DNA from: Rhizobium sp. RM
Lineage (GTDB): Bacteria > Pseudomonadota > Alphaproteobacteria > Rhizobiales > Rhizobiaceae
Assembly (NCBI RefSeq): GCF_013390595.1
Contig: NZ_JACAWV010000008.1
Span: 186,001 to 250,000 of the forward strand
DNA length: 64,000 bases
Direction of reading: 5' to 3'
The notes under the pieces are model-generated. The model searched no databases and was not told the origin of the DNA. It saw only the letters and a program-made list of their open reading frames with translations. Below are positions 37,039 through 45,802 of the stretch, piece after piece (the stretch's first letter is position 1; each line of letters starts with the position of its first letter). Made by a program: the position numbers and the translations under genes.

Positions 37039-37075
37039 AAAAAAGCGCCCCGGAATATCCGGCGGCGCTTTTTTT
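37039..37075 (+). terminator. terminator after uppP, possibly bidirectional
   Basis: Hairpin built on AAAAAAGCGCC ... GGCGCTTTTTT with inner CCGG pairing, flanked by an A-run on the left and a T-run on the right. It can serve uppP rightward and the small leftward gene at 37094-37249. Confidence 0.85.
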
Positions 37076-37093
37076 AAATCGTCATGAATTCGA

Positions 37094-37249
37094 TCAGTTG
37101 GTTTTGATCGACGCCGTTGCGCAAGGGTCAACGCCGTATGCCGGTGAACAACCGCTCTTACCTGCTGCAACCGTACCCGGCGCCATGAAAGAACCCGCCA
37201 GAACCACCAAAGCCGCACACGCAAAAAAGAGTGCGATAGATCTGCCCAT
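37094..37249 (-). CDS. small secreted protein (51 aa)
   Basis: 51-residue protein from the ATG at 37249 (AAAGG about 12 bases upstream). It has a clear Sec signal peptide, MGRSIALFFACAALVVLAGS, probably cleaved after VAA near residue 29, and a mature tail of about 22 residues with two cysteines (GCSPAYGVDPCA) that could form a disulfide. A longer in-frame read to 37345 adds sequence with no signal-like features. No family recognised. Confidence 0.55.
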   Translation of the reverse strand: MGRSIALFFACAALVVLAGSFMAPGTVAAGKSGCSPAYGVDPCATASIKTN

Positions 37250-37541
37250 TTTATTGTTGCCTTTCAGACATTTGTTCGCGCGGAGCACACCGCGTTCAGT
37301 GAAGTTGAGGGTTCGGGAATATGCTTTGATTGTGGCCAATATCAATAAACCAGGTTGCTGAATACCGGGTTAATGCGAAGTATTTTCCACAGTTGCGCTT
37401 GTGCCACGCTTGCCTTGCCGCAGGCGGCTTTCATCGCTTTTTTTGCATTCGGTAGGCGGTTTTTTGAACACGACAATTCATCCCTTCCAATTGGAGGGTC
37501 AAACGCGCCAGAGAGGGAATGGTTGCGCCTGAAGCGATGCT
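37250..37541. other. non-coding region
   Basis: About 290 bases between the small secreted gene and the NDUFA9-like gene. It should hold the promoter of the former. A 9-bp hairpin GCCTGAAGC-GAT-GCTTCAGGC at 37527-37547 spans the stop codon of the latter and may be its transcript end. No convincing open frame is seen. Confidence 0.5.
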
Positions 37542-38522
37542 TCAGGCGGCTTTGCCGGCATTGGAGAACTGGCCGTGCTGCCGGTACTGAACCATGTAGG
37601 ATGGCAGAACCGAAGCGACGCGAACGGGCGTAATGCCGATGCCTTCCAGCGTCAGGCCATTCTTGTCGGCGTCTGCGGAGACCACATTGTCCTTTTTCAG
37701 CATCGTGACTTGGTCTGCGGTCAAGGGCGGTGCGATGAGCGGGATAAGCGAGGCGACCTTGCCGATCAGCGAGGCAACGCCAAAGGGCAGGTTCACGAAC
37801 GGACGCTCACGATACGTCGCCGAAAGAACGGCCTCAAGACAGTCGCGGAATGTCATGACGTCCTGGCCACCGAGTTCGTAGGTCGCGCCGGGCTTCAGCT
37901 TGCCGTCGACACTGCGGGCGACAGCTTCCGCGACGTCTTCGACGTAGACAGGCTGGAATTTCGTTTTGCCACCGCCGATCAGCGGCAGGAATGGCAACGA
38001 ACGGGCCATCTTGGCAAATTTGTTGAAGAAGTCGTCTTCAGGTCCGAACACGATCGATGGACGCAGGATCACGGCACTGGGCAGGACGGACAGGATAGCA
38101 GCCTCAGCGCGGCCCTTGGTGCGACCATAACCCGTCGTGGAGCTGGCATCTGCACCGATGGCAGAGATATGCGTCAAGGTTGCTCCGGCGTCGCGTGCGG
38201 CTTCGGCAATCGTCTTGGCACCGAATTCCTGTACGGCGTCAAAGGTGTTGCGGCCACTCTCGGCCAGAATGCCAACGCAGTTGACGACGTGATCAGCGTC
38301 CGCAATCGCTTTGACAACCGAGTCACGGTAACGCAGGTTTGCCTGTGCGAAAGAAATCTGACCGACATTGCCGAGTGGCTGCAGGAAGCCCGCGAGATCC
38401 GGTCTGCGGACCGCGACACGGATGCGGTAGCCACGCTTCGCCAGCATTCGCACGACATGCCGCCCGACGAAACCCGAACCGCCAAAAACGGTGACGAGAG
38501 GTGGAAGGTTGGCCAAGGTCAT
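37542..38522 (-). CDS. complex I NDUFA9 subunit family protein
   Basis: 326-residue atypical SDR with a Rossmann fold, resembling the NDUFA9 accessory subunit of mitochondrial complex I and common in alphaproteobacteria. The glycine motif is VFGGSGFVGRHVVR (residues 12-25), followed by RPDLAGFLQPLG and SIVFGPEDDFFNKFA. GAGGAG lies about 9 bases before the ATG at 38522. Its bacterial role is not settled; it may be membrane or quinone related. Confidence 0.88.
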   Translation of the reverse strand: MTLANLPPLVTVFGGSGFVGRHVVRMLAKRGYRIRVAVRRPDLAGFLQPLGNVGQISFAQANLRYRDSVVKAIADADHVVNCVGILAESGRNTFDAVQEFGAKTIAEAARDAGATLTHISAIGADASSTTGYGRTKGRAEAAILSVLPSAVILRPSIVFGPEDDFFNKFAKMARSLPFLPLIGGGKTKFQPVYVEDVAEAVARSVDGKLKPGATYELGGQDVMTFRDCLEAVLSATYRERPFVNLPFGVASLIGKVASLIPLIAPPLTADQVTMLKKDNVVSADADKNGLTLEGIGITPVRVASVLPSYMVQYRQHGQFSNAGKAA

Positions 38523-38644
38523 GGGGAAGGCTCCTCAGAGGCTGTAGATAAAGCGTTTTTTGTCTCTTAGCTCAAAGCTGCGCGCTCGTGAAGACATGTT
38601 GTCGCAGGCAATTGTGCTGTTTTGGGCAAGTGGTTTGATTGTCG

Positions 38645-38932
38645 TCAAATACCTTCGACAACGACAAATTCGGCGTCGGCAATTTCCTGACGGATTTTGG
38701 CAGCCGCCTGGTATTCCGGCGAATTGTAGCAATCGACCGCGTGTTGCACGGAAGGAAACTCGATAACGACGTTGCGTGCGCGAGATTTGCCTTCCAGTTC
38801 CGTCGAAAAGCCACCACGAGCAAGGAAATTCGCTCCGAAGCGCTCGAATGCCGGCTTTGCCGTCGATACATAATCCTTGTACCGCTCAGCGTCGCGGACA
38901 TCCACGCGCGCGATCCAGTATCCCTTGGCCAT
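38645..38932 (-). CDS. DUF1330 domain-containing protein
   Basis: 95-residue protein with a dimeric alpha/beta-barrel (ferredoxin-like) fold, DUF1330. Typical segments are KGYWIARVDVRDAERYKDYV at the start and VVIEFPSVQHAVDCYNSPEY near residue 70. A strong GGGAGGAG lies upstream. It is the last gene after pyrF with a 23-base gap. No enzymatic role is established. Confidence 0.9.
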   Translation of the reverse strand: MAKGYWIARVDVRDAERYKDYVSTAKPAFERFGANFLARGGFSTELEGKSRARNVVIEFPSVQHAVDCYNSPEYQAAAKIRQEIADAEFVVVEGI

Positions 38933-38955
38933 GTTTGTCTCCTCCCTCTTATGAT

Positions 38956-39663
38956 TTAGTTGTTTGCCGGAAAGCTTGCGCGCAGCATTTCGTCCAGAAT
39001 GGCGCGGGCCGCTGCCTTCGGATCGTCCGCTTTGACGATCGGGCGGCCAACGACGAGATGGCTGGAGCCCGCCTTGATGGCATCATAAGGGGTCACCACG
39101 CGCTTCTGATCGCCTGCGTCAGCCCCGACGGGACGGATACCGGGTGTAACTACTGCAAGATCAGGGCCGAGAATTTCACGGACAGCGCCGGATTCTTCGG
39201 CCGAACAGACGATGCCGCCCATTCCGGCTTCGCGCGCCTGCTGGGCACGGCGAAGGACGAGCGAACGAGCATCCGATGCATAACCGGCGTCTGTGAGGTC
39301 CGCATCATCCATCGAGGTCAGAACCGTGACGCCAAGCAGGCACAGGCCGGAGCCTTCCGCAGCCTTGACGGCGGCGCGCATCGCTTTCGGGTAAGCGTGC
39401 AGGGTCAGCATCGACATGCCCATCTTGGCAATGTTTTCCACACCCGATGCGACGGTGTTGTCGATGTCGAGAAGCTTCATGTCGAGAAAAATCTTCTTGC
39501 CGCTCTGAGCGAGATCGCGCGCAAATTCCAGTCCGCCGGCAAACACGAGCTGATAACCGATCTTGTAGAAGAGGACTTCGTCGCCGATCTTCGAAACGAT
39601 GTTTTCGGCCTCTTTTACAGTCGGAACGTCGAGCCCGACGATCAAGCGTTCGCGTGCGGTCAT
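38956..39663 (-). CDS. pyrF: orotidine 5'-phosphate decarboxylase
   Basis: 235-residue OMP decarboxylase, the final step of UMP synthesis, with a TIM-barrel fold. The active-site motif is [13 protein letters not shown] (Asp-Lys-Asp, near residues 58-66). The phosphate-gripper region carries VTPGIRP and VVGRPI. The ATG at 39663 begins 4 bases after the stop of the upstream histidine phosphatase-like gene. Length is normal for the family. Confidence 0.97.
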   Translation of the reverse strand: MTARERLIVGLDVPTVKEAENIVSKIGDEVLFYKIGYQLVFAGGLEFARDLAQSGKKIFLDMKLLDIDNTVASGVENIAKMGMSMLTLHAYPKAMRAAVKAAEGSGLCLLGVTVLTSMDDADLTDAGYASDARSLVLRRAQQAREAGMGGIVCSAEESGAVREILGPDLAVVTPGIRPVGADAGDQKRVVTPYDAIKAGSSHLVVGRPIVKADDPKAAARAILDEMLRASFPANN

Positions 39664-39667
39664 TATC

Positions 39668-40249
39668 TTATCCCTGCCATGTTTCCATTGCCGTCCAGTC
39701 GCATGTGATGCGCCTGTCCGCAAGGGAAAAACCGAAAAGATTGCCCCCGCCAGCCGGCTGATCGTGGCTGCGCCGGATCGGCTGCTGTGCGAGGTGGCAT
39801 TTCAGCAGCGTTCCCACACCGCCGTGGCCGACAAAGGCAATCGGCATCGCCGGTGGATGATCTGCAAGAATGGCGTCGACAGCGGCAACGATGCGGTTTT
39901 GCGCATCCACCGCACGCTCCCATCCGTGGAAACTTTCGGTCGGATGCGCGAAAAACCAGTCTGCGGCCTTTTCGAACGCCGGCGGCGGCAGGAAGCCAGT
40001 GGCCGAACGATCGTTCTCGTGCATGCCCGCAACTGTCCGGACAGGTGCGCCGCTCGCCTCTGCGAGGATGCGGGCCGTTTCGATCGCCTTGGTCTCCTCG
40101 CTTGAAACGATACAACCCAGTCGTCGCGCCCAGGGCAGGCGGCTGGCCTTGAGGGCGCGTTCTGCGCCGAGATCGGACAGTCCCCATTCGGGAACGGGGA
40201 CGTCGGGATCAATCTTGACCTGAGGGTGAGTGATGTAGAGCGCAAACAT
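39668..40249 (-). CDS. histidine phosphatase-like protein with altered RHG motif
   Basis: 193-residue member of the histidine phosphatase (phosphoglycerate mutase-like) superfamily. The usual N-terminal RHG appears as ITHPQV (His8): the catalytic His is kept but the Arg and Gly are replaced. The second-half His is present in [11 protein letters not shown] (about residue 142), and HENDRSATG resembles the acid motif. It lies between pmtA (16 bases upstream) and pyrF (4 bases downstream), clearly one run. It may be a phosphatase of changed specificity. Confidence 0.82.
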   Translation of the reverse strand: MFALYITHPQVKIDPDVPVPEWGLSDLGAERALKASRLPWARRLGCIVSSEETKAIETARILAEASGAPVRTVAGMHENDRSATGFLPPPAFEKAADWFFAHPTESFHGWERAVDAQNRIVAAVDAILADHPPAMPIAFVGHGGVGTLLKCHLAQQPIRRSHDQPAGGGNLFGFSLADRRITCDWTAMETWQG

Positions 40250-40264
40250 GCGCCCGACGATATG

Positions 40265-40858
40265 TCAGGCGCGCGTGTAGGTCCACAATTGCGCAGGCGG
40301 AATATTGCGGACGATAAAATCGAAATGGCGGATGTGGTAAAGGTGGGGTTGCGCCACGATGGGGGAAACCGGACCATAGGAAATCTGTACGACCGGGCGA
40401 CCGTGGGGAATACGGTTCAGGAGTTCGTCGAGAAGCTTGATGCGCGCCGCCATCGGAAAGTTCAGCATCGGCACGGCTGAGATCACGCAGTCGAACATCT
40501 GGCTTTTGTCTGCGCCGAGCGTTGTGTTGAGGTCGAAGGCGTCGCCGTTGACGAAGTTCACACCAGGATAGCTCTTCAGAAGCTGCAGATAGAAGTCGCT
40601 GGAATATTCAATTGCAGTGAGGTTTTCAGGCTTGATGCCGCGCGCCAGAATGGCTTTGGTGATGACGCCCGTGCCAGGCCCGAGTTCGAGAACCGGCAAA
40701 CCTGAATGCGGGTTGATGACACTCGCCATTTTCTTTGCGGTGATCGAGGAGGTTGGAACAATAGCGCCGACCTTCTTTGGCTGGTTGACCATCCCCTTGA
40801 AAAACCGGATCTCTTCCTCAAATTTTCTTTCGAAGCGCTGTTTCAGGTTTAGAGCCAT
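40265..40858 (-). CDS. pmtA: phosphatidylethanolamine N-methyltransferase
   Basis: 197-residue SAM-dependent methyltransferase of the Agrobacterium/Sinorhizobium PmtA type, which methylates PE to phosphatidylcholine at the inner membrane. The N-terminal amphipathic, basic helix (MALNLKQRFERKFEEEIRFF) is the known membrane anchor type. SAM motif I is VLELGPGTGVITKAIL (about residues 55-70). GAGGGG lies 4 bases before the ATG at 40858. An in-frame upstream Met at 40879 is less likely. Phosphatidylcholine matters for host interaction in this group. Confidence 0.92.
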   Translation of the reverse strand: MALNLKQRFERKFEEEIRFFKGMVNQPKKVGAIVPTSSITAKKMASVINPHSGLPVLELGPGTGVITKAILARGIKPENLTAIEYSSDFYLQLLKSYPGVNFVNGDAFDLNTTLGADKSQMFDCVISAVPMLNFPMAARIKLLDELLNRIPHGRPVVQISYGPVSPIVAQPHLYHIRHFDFIVRNIPPAQLWTYTRA

Positions 40859-40987
40859 AGTCCCCTCAGATTTGGTCATTGTCAAAAAACGGTCACAGCA
40901 ATGTTGACCCCATTTGCCGCAAAAACAAGGCAAAATGTCGTAATTGGGAAAATTCGATCACGCTGATGTGTAGTCGCGAATCGAAAC

Positions 40988-41020
40988 AAAAAAGCGCCGG
41001 AGACGTGGTCTTCGGCGCTT
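40988..41020 (-). terminator. terminator of dnaN
   Basis: Hairpin AAGCGCCG ... CGGCGCTT (40992-40999, 41013-41020). Read leftward it is followed by TTTTTT. It sits about 30 bases after the dnaN stop. Confidence 0.8.
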
Positions 41021-41049
41021 GCGATCGATTTTGAGGATAATTGGTCGTT

Positions 41050-42168
41050 TTAGACGCGCATCGGCATCAAAACATAGAGCGCATCGTCACCGGCAGTGTC
41101 GCGAACGAGCGTCGGTGAGCCCGCATCCGCCAGAAGGAAGATCGCGTCTTCACCGGAGAGCTGTGACGTGATGTCGAGCAGATATTTGGCGTTGAAGCCG
41201 ATTTCCATCGAATCATGCTCATATCCGACAGCGACTTCTTCCGTTGCGCTGCCCGAATCAGGGTTGTTCACCGTCAGCGTCAACTGACCGTCCGTCAGTG
41301 CCAGTTTTACAGCGCGGCCGCGTTCGGACGAGATGGTCGATACACGGTCAACAGCCTGAGCGAAGGTCTGGCAATCGACGCGCATTTCCTTGTCGTTGTT
41401 CGTCGGGATGACGCGCTGATAGTCAGGGAATGTTCCGTCGATCAGCTTCGACGTCATGACGATCGAGCCGATGGTAAGGCGGATCTTGGCGTCGGAGACT
41501 TCAACCGTGACTTCGATTTCCGGATTGTCGACCAGCTTCTGCAATTCGCCAACGGTCTTGCGCGGAATGATGATGCCGGGCATGCCTTCCGAACCGGAGG
41601 GAGCATCCACGTCGGCACGCGCCAGACGGTGGCCGTCCGTCGCCACGGCGCGCAGCTTCAGGTCGCCTTTGCTTTCGATGGTGTGGAAGAAAATGCCATT
41701 CAGATAATAGCGCGTTTCCTCGGTGGAAATCGCAAACTGGGTGCGATCGATCAGCATCTTCAGATCGGTCGCTTTCAGCTTGAAGGTGTGGCTGAAGGTG
41801 CCGGCAGTCAGATCGGGGAAGTCGCCTTCCGGCAGGCATTGCAGCGAGAATTTCGAGCGACCGGAAGCGACAGTCATGGTCGAACCATCCGGATTGGTGG
41901 CCAGAAGCACTTCGGAACCATCCGGCAGTTTGCGGACGATTTCGTAAAGCAGATGTGCCGGAACGGTCGTCGCGCCAGCCTGCTCTACCATCGCAGGGGT
42001 TGCTTCAGTGATTTCCAGATCGAGGTCCGTCGCCTTCATGTCGAGATTGGCGCCGGAAGCGCGCAAAAGCACGTTGGAGAGGATCGGAATCGTATTGCGA
42101 CGCTCGACGACCCGGTGGACGTGGTTCAGCGATTTCAGAAGGTTGGACCGCTCAAGAGTAATACGCAT
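41050..42168 (-). CDS. dnaN: DNA polymerase III beta sliding clamp
   Basis: 372-residue processivity clamp composed of three similar domains (about 1-120, 130-245 and 250-372). It starts MRITLERSNLLKSLNHVHRVVERR and ends with the typical VLMPMRV. The ATG at 42168 has only a weak Shine-Dalgarno; the in-frame extension to 42228 is not similar to DnaN. It is not adjacent to dnaA, which lies more than 21 kb away, a usual arrangement in Rhizobiales. Diverges from rsmI. Confidence 0.97.
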   Translation of the reverse strand: MRITLERSNLLKSLNHVHRVVERRNTIPILSNVLLRASGANLDMKATDLDLEITEATPAMVEQAGATTVPAHLLYEIVRKLPDGSEVLLATNPDGSTMTVASGRSKFSLQCLPEGDFPDLTAGTFSHTFKLKATDLKMLIDRTQFAISTEETRYYLNGIFFHTIESKGDLKLRAVATDGHRLARADVDAPSGSEGMPGIIIPRKTVGELQKLVDNPEIEVTVEVSDAKIRLTIGSIVMTSKLIDGTFPDYQRVIPTNNDKEMRVDCQTFAQAVDRVSTISSERGRAVKLALTDGQLTLTVNNPDSGSATEEVAVGYEHDSMEIGFNAKYLLDITSQLSGEDAIFLLADAGSPTLVRDTAGDDALYVLMPMRV

Positions 42169-42425
42169 GGACGCTACCGCTTTCAACCGTTGCGACCCGG
42201 CCGCCGCCGGATCGGCAAAAAGAGTCATGTCCGGCCGGGAAGCCGGATGATGTGGACGGGCAAAATGGCAGAGTTATTGTCGAAAATGCAAGAGGCGAGT
42301 GAGCCCGCAACGTTTCATTTTGGTGCTATACAGCTCGATCCACAGGTTAGGGTGGCTCTTGGGCCTTGTTCGCCGGTTTTCTATTCCCCATAAAGGGTTG
42401 AAAATACCAAGGATTGGAATGGCGT
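42169..42425. promoter_or_regulatory. divergent promoter region, dnaN / rsmI
   Basis: 257 bases without a gene. It must hold both promoters. AAGGA at 42409-42413 is the likely rsmI ribosome-binding site. I see no DnaA box matching TTATNCACA. Confidence 0.3.
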
Positions 42426-43352
42426 GTGACTGAAGACGTATCCCACAGCGGTAGCAACAATGCTGCGAAGAGTTTCAGGATAGGGACGGCAACTGTTCCG
42501 GCACGACCAATTGAACCCGCGCTTTATCTGGTTGCCACGCCGATCGGAAATCTTGGCGATATTACCTTGCGTGCGTTGGAAACCCTGGCGTCGGCCGATG
42601 TTCTGGCCTGCGAGGATACCCGCGTTACCCGCGTTTTGCTGGAGCGTTACGGCATTCGTACGCGTCCCATCGCCTATCACGAGCACAATGCGCAGGAAGC
42701 CGGGCCAAAGCTGATTGCAGCGCTTGAAGCTGGAAAATCGGTGGCGCTCGTTTCCGATGCAGGAACGCCGCTGGTATCCGACCCCGGATATCGTCTTGGT
42801 CAACTGGCCCTTGAAGCAGGGCATCGCGTCGTTCCAATTCCGGGTGCATCGGCACCGCTGGCCGCCCTCGTCGGGTCGGGCATGCCAAGTGATGCCTTTC
42901 TGTTTGCGGGTTTTCTGCCCGTCAAGGATCGTGGCAAGCGGGACCGTTTTTCGGAACTGGCAAAGATCCCTGCGACGCTGATCTTCTTTGAATCGCCGCA
43001 TCGCATCGCCGCAACGGTGAAGGTTGCCTCGGAGGTGCTGGGTCGGGATCGCCGCGCGGTCGTGTGTCGCGAACTGACCAAAACCTTCGAAGAATTCCGG
43101 CGCGGCACATTGGGTGAGCTGGCCGACTATTATGATGATGGTCGCGCTGTGAAGGGCGAAATCGTGCTGCTTATCGAGCCTCCTTCCTACGACGAAATTC
43201 CAGATATCGAGGATGTCGAAAAGCTGCTCAAGGATCTGGTTTCCACCATGCCCGCCGCCAAGGCAGCCGGCGACGCGGCAAAGCTTACGGGCCTTCCGCG
43301 CAAGGAGCTTTACCAGCGGCTTCTTGATATGAAGGATGCTGATGGCAAGTGA
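42426..43352 (+). CDS. rsmI: 16S rRNA 2'-O-methyltransferase RsmI
   Basis: 308-residue tetrapyrrole-methylase-fold enzyme that methylates the ribose of C1402 in 16S rRNA. Diagnostic segments are YLVATPIGNLGDITLRALE, ACEDTRVTRVLL, LVSDAGTPLVSDPGY and FFESPHRI. I choose the GTG at 42426, with AAGGA 12 bases upstream; a TTG at 42414 is also possible. It overlaps yraN by 11 bases. Confidence 0.95.
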   Translation: MTEDVSHSGSNNAAKSFRIGTATVPARPIEPALYLVATPIGNLGDITLRALETLASADVLACEDTRVTRVLLERYGIRTRPIAYHEHNAQEAGPKLIAALEAGKSVALVSDAGTPLVSDPGYRLGQLALEAGHRVVPIPGASAPLAALVGSGMPSDAFLFAGFLPVKDRGKRDRFSELAKIPATLIFFESPHRIAATVKVASEVLGRDRRAVVCRELTKTFEEFRRGTLGELADYYDDGRAVKGEIVLLIEPPSYDEIPDIEDVEKLLKDLVSTMPAAKAAGDAAKLTGLPRKELYQRLLDMKDADGK

Positions 43353-43710
43353 GCCGCTTGAGAGGAAAAGACGGCGCGCTGAACGGCGTGGCCACACCGC
43401 CGAATACTGGGCGGCTCTTTATCTCATGCTCAAGGGTTACCGCATTCTCGCCATTCGTTACCGAACGCGTCTCGGAGAAATCGATCTCGTTGCGCGCAAG
43501 AAAAATGTCGTTGCCATCATTGAGGTCAAGGCGAGGCGCTCGGTCAGTGGCGCCGTCGACGCGGTCGGTTGGCATTCACAGCAGCGCATTCGTGCCGCTG
43601 CCGATATCTGGCTGTCCCGTCGCAAGGATTTCAGCGAGCTTTCCGTGCGGTTCGATATCGTTGCCGTCATGCCGCGTCGCCTGCCGAGACACTTTGTCGA
43701 TGCGTTTTAA
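43342..43710 (+). CDS. yraN: YraN family (UPF0102) nuclease-like protein
   Basis: 122-residue protein with a predicted PD-(D/E)xK nuclease fold. The core is RTRLGEIDLVARKKNVVAII followed by EVKAR, with the catalytic-type Asp and Glu-x-Lys. AAGGA, 5 bases before the ATG at 43342, favours this start over 43336. It overlaps rsmI as in most proteobacteria. Role in DNA repair or uptake is suspected but unproven. Confidence 0.92.
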   Translation: MASEPLERKRRRAERRGHTAEYWAALYLMLKGYRILAIRYRTRLGEIDLVARKKNVVAIIEVKARRSVSGAVDAVGWHSQQRIRAAADIWLSRRKDFSELSVRFDIVAVMPRRLPRHFVDAF

Positions 43711-43721
43711 GAGGAAACACC

Positions 43722-44282
43722 ATGTCCGGTGAACGGGAAAAAATGGCTGCTGGCGAATGGTATTCTTGTCTGGACGATGAGCTCGACGCTTTGCGGAAAA
43801 TGGCTCGCCGCGCTGTTCATCAGCACAATACGATGCCACCGGATGAGCGCGCCTCAATGGCGCCGTTGCTGCACTCGCTTTTTTCTTCAGCTTCCACAAG
43901 TGCGTTCATCGAAGCGCCTTTTCATTGCAGCTATGGTTTCAATATTACCCTTGGCGACAACGTCTATCTGAACGCCGGCTGCGCCATTCTCGATTCTGCA
44001 CCCGTACAGATTGGCGACGGTTCCATGCTTGGGCCGGGCGTGCAGATCTATTGTGCCGAACACCACAAGGATACGGTTTTGCGATCGAAAGGCATCGAGA
44101 TCGCCAAGCCGGTGACCATTGGCAAGGATGTCTGGATCGGCGGCGGCGCCATCATCTTAGCCGGCGTTACCATTGGTGATGGTGCCATCGTAGGTGCCGG
44201 TTCCGTGGTCACCAGGAACGTCGCGCCAGCTACAACCGTAGTTGGTAATCCAGCGCGTGCGGTTCAGCACAAAATTGCCTGA
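43722..44282 (+). CDS. maltose O-acetyltransferase-like hexapeptide acetyltransferase
   Basis: 186-residue left-handed beta-helix acetyltransferase (maa/LacA/NodL family). An N-terminal helical cap (EWYSCLDDELDALRKMARRA) precedes hexapeptide repeats from about residue 65 (ITLGDNVYLNAGCAIL; TIGKDVWIGGGAIIL). The catalytic His is in YCAEHHKD. GAGGAAAC lies just upstream of the ATG. NodL-like activity on Nod factor is possible by family but not supported here by any nod context. Confidence 0.9.
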   Translation: MSGEREKMAAGEWYSCLDDELDALRKMARRAVHQHNTMPPDERASMAPLLHSLFSSASTSAFIEAPFHCSYGFNITLGDNVYLNAGCAILDSAPVQIGDGSMLGPGVQIYCAEHHKDTVLRSKGIEIAKPVTIGKDVWIGGGAIILAGVTIGDGAIVGAGSVVTRNVAPATTVVGNPARAVQHKIA

Positions 44283-44333
44283 GCAGCCGCATTTCGTGCT
44301 TTTGCCGAACGAACGCATCACGTCATGGTGGTG

Positions 44334-44362
44334 TGTAACAAATCTGCAATAAAACTGTAAAA
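44334..44362 (+). promoter_or_regulatory. Pho-box-like tandem repeat upstream of ugpB
   Basis: Three 7-mers at an exact 11-base period: TGTAACA (44334), TGCAATA (44345) and TGTAAAA (44356), with 4-base A/T-rich spacers. This is the geometry of PhoB sites (7-bp half-site plus 4-bp spacer). It lies about 65 bases upstream of ugpB, a classical phosphate-starvation gene. Confidence 0.65.
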
Positions 44363-44426
44363 GTCCCGTCACGGAACAAGCCTATTCGCATCCTCACCCA
44401 ACCACGGGCGGTAGAGGATCGAAAAG

Positions 44427-45725
44427 ATGATCAAGAAATTTTCCATGGCTGTGATGGCCGTCAGTGTATCCGCAACGTCTTCCATGGCTGCTACCAACAT
44501 TACCTGGTGGCACGGCATGGGCGGTCGTAACGGCGAAGTCATCAACGAAGTTTCGCAGAAATTCAATGAAGCCCAGAAAGAGTGCGCGCTGACGCCGGTT
44601 TCCAAGGGCTCTTACGAAGAAGCGCTGGCAAGCGGCATCGCTGCTTTCCGTTCTGGCGAACAGCCGAACATCCTTCAGGTCTTTGATGCTGGCGCTGCCA
44701 CCATCATCAACGCCAAGGGCGCCGTCATTCCGGCGGAAGACCTGATCAACAAGGCTGGTTACAAGTTTGAACGTGACGCCTTCATCAACGGCGTTCGTTA
44801 TTTCTACGCTGCTGCTGATGGCAAGTTCGTCGGGATGCCGTTTAACTCGTCCGCGCCGATCATGTACATCAACCAGGAAGCCTTCAAGAAGGCCGGCGTT
44901 TCGGTTCCGAAGACCTGGGAAGAGTTTGAAACCATCGCGCCGAAGCTGAAGGAAGCCGGCTACACCGCGCTTACCGCTTCGCAGCTCACATGGCAGTTCA
45001 CTGAAAACTTCTTCTCGCGCCAGAACCTGCAGTTCGCCACGAACAACAACGGTTACGACAGCGTTGCCGGCACCGAGATGAAGCTGACCGACCCGAACCT
45101 CGTCATGATGTTCGAAAAGCTGAAGACCTGGAAGGATGAAGGTTACTTCGGTTATTACGGCGCAGGCTGGAACGACAACCAGAAGCCGTTTGAAGAAGGC
45201 AAGGTTGCCATGTGGATCGGTTCGTCCGGTTCGTTCGGTGGTCTGAAGAAGACCGCAACCATGCCGTTCTCGGCTGATTTCCTGCCTTACTGGAGCTCGA
45301 TCAAGGGTGCCGGCACCAACACCTTCATCGGTGGTGCAGCTCTGTTCGCAATGTCTGGCAAGTCTGATGCGGAAAACAAGTGCGTTGCCGACTTCTTCCA
45401 GTTCCTGACCTCTCCTGAGATCCAGAAGTTCTACCACCAGGCAACCGGTTACGTCGCCATCACCGAAGCCGCCTACGAGCTGGCCAAGAAGGAAGGCTAC
45501 TATGAGAAGGAGCCTGTTGCCGAAGTTGGTATCAAGCAGCTGATGCTGCCCGGCGGCGAATGGTCCAAGGGTTACCGCCTTGGCTTCTACCCGCAGATCC
45601 GCTCGATCATGGAGCGCGAATACAACCGCATTTTCGCTGGTGAAACCACTGTGAAACAGGGCTTCGAAACCATCGAGAAGGAAGGCAACGAACTTCTCGC
45701 GCGCTTCGCAAAGACCGCTGGCTGA
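44427..45725 (+). CDS. ugpB: sn-glycerol-3-phosphate ABC transporter, binding protein
   Basis: 432-residue periplasmic solute-binding protein for glycerol-3-phosphate or glycerophosphodiesters. The signal peptide MIKKFSMAVMAVSVSATSSM is cleaved after SMA before ATNITWWHGMGGRNGE, a UgpB signature. The rest is a two-lobed extracellular binding protein (family 1). It is the first gene of ugpBAEC and is preceded by a Pho-box-like repeat; a hairpin separates it from ugpA. Confidence 0.95.
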   Translation: MIKKFSMAVMAVSVSATSSMAATNITWWHGMGGRNGEVINEVSQKFNEAQKECALTPVSKGSYEEALASGIAAFRSGEQPNILQVFDAGAATIINAKGAVIPAEDLINKAGYKFERDAFINGVRYFYAAADGKFVGMPFNSSAPIMYINQEAFKKAGVSVPKTWEEFETIAPKLKEAGYTALTASQLTWQFTENFFSRQNLQFATNNNGYDSVAGTEMKLTDPNLVMMFEKLKTWKDEGYFGYYGAGWNDNQKPFEEGKVAMWIGSSGSFGGLKKTATMPFSADFLPYWSSIKGAGTNTFIGGAALFAMSGKSDAENKCVADFFQFLTSPEIQKFYHQATGYVAITEAAYELAKKEGYYEKEPVAEVGIKQLMLPGGEWSKGYRLGFYPQIRSIMEREYNRIFAGETTVKQGFETIEKEGNELLARFAKTAG

Positions 45726-45753
45726 TAAGCCCTTACGGACTGTGAAACCAACA

Positions 45754-45781
45754 GGGGCCTCCTTCACACGAAGGGGGTCCC
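45754..45781 (+). other. intercistronic hairpin ugpB/ugpA
   Basis: 12-bp stem with two G-U pairs (45754-45765 with 45770-45781) and an ACAC loop, 29 bases after the ugpB stop. No T-run. Such hairpins commonly protect the binding-protein part of ABC operon mRNAs and raise its expression over the permeases. Confidence 0.6.
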
Positions 45782-45802
45782 ATTCTCGATAGGGGACCGC
45801 GC

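Noticed and set aside
37355..37633. 92-codon plus-strand frame after the small secreted gene
   Set aside because: It has no Shine-Dalgarno, runs into the NDUFA9-like gene antisense, and its composition (Arg/Cys rich) looks like a shadow.
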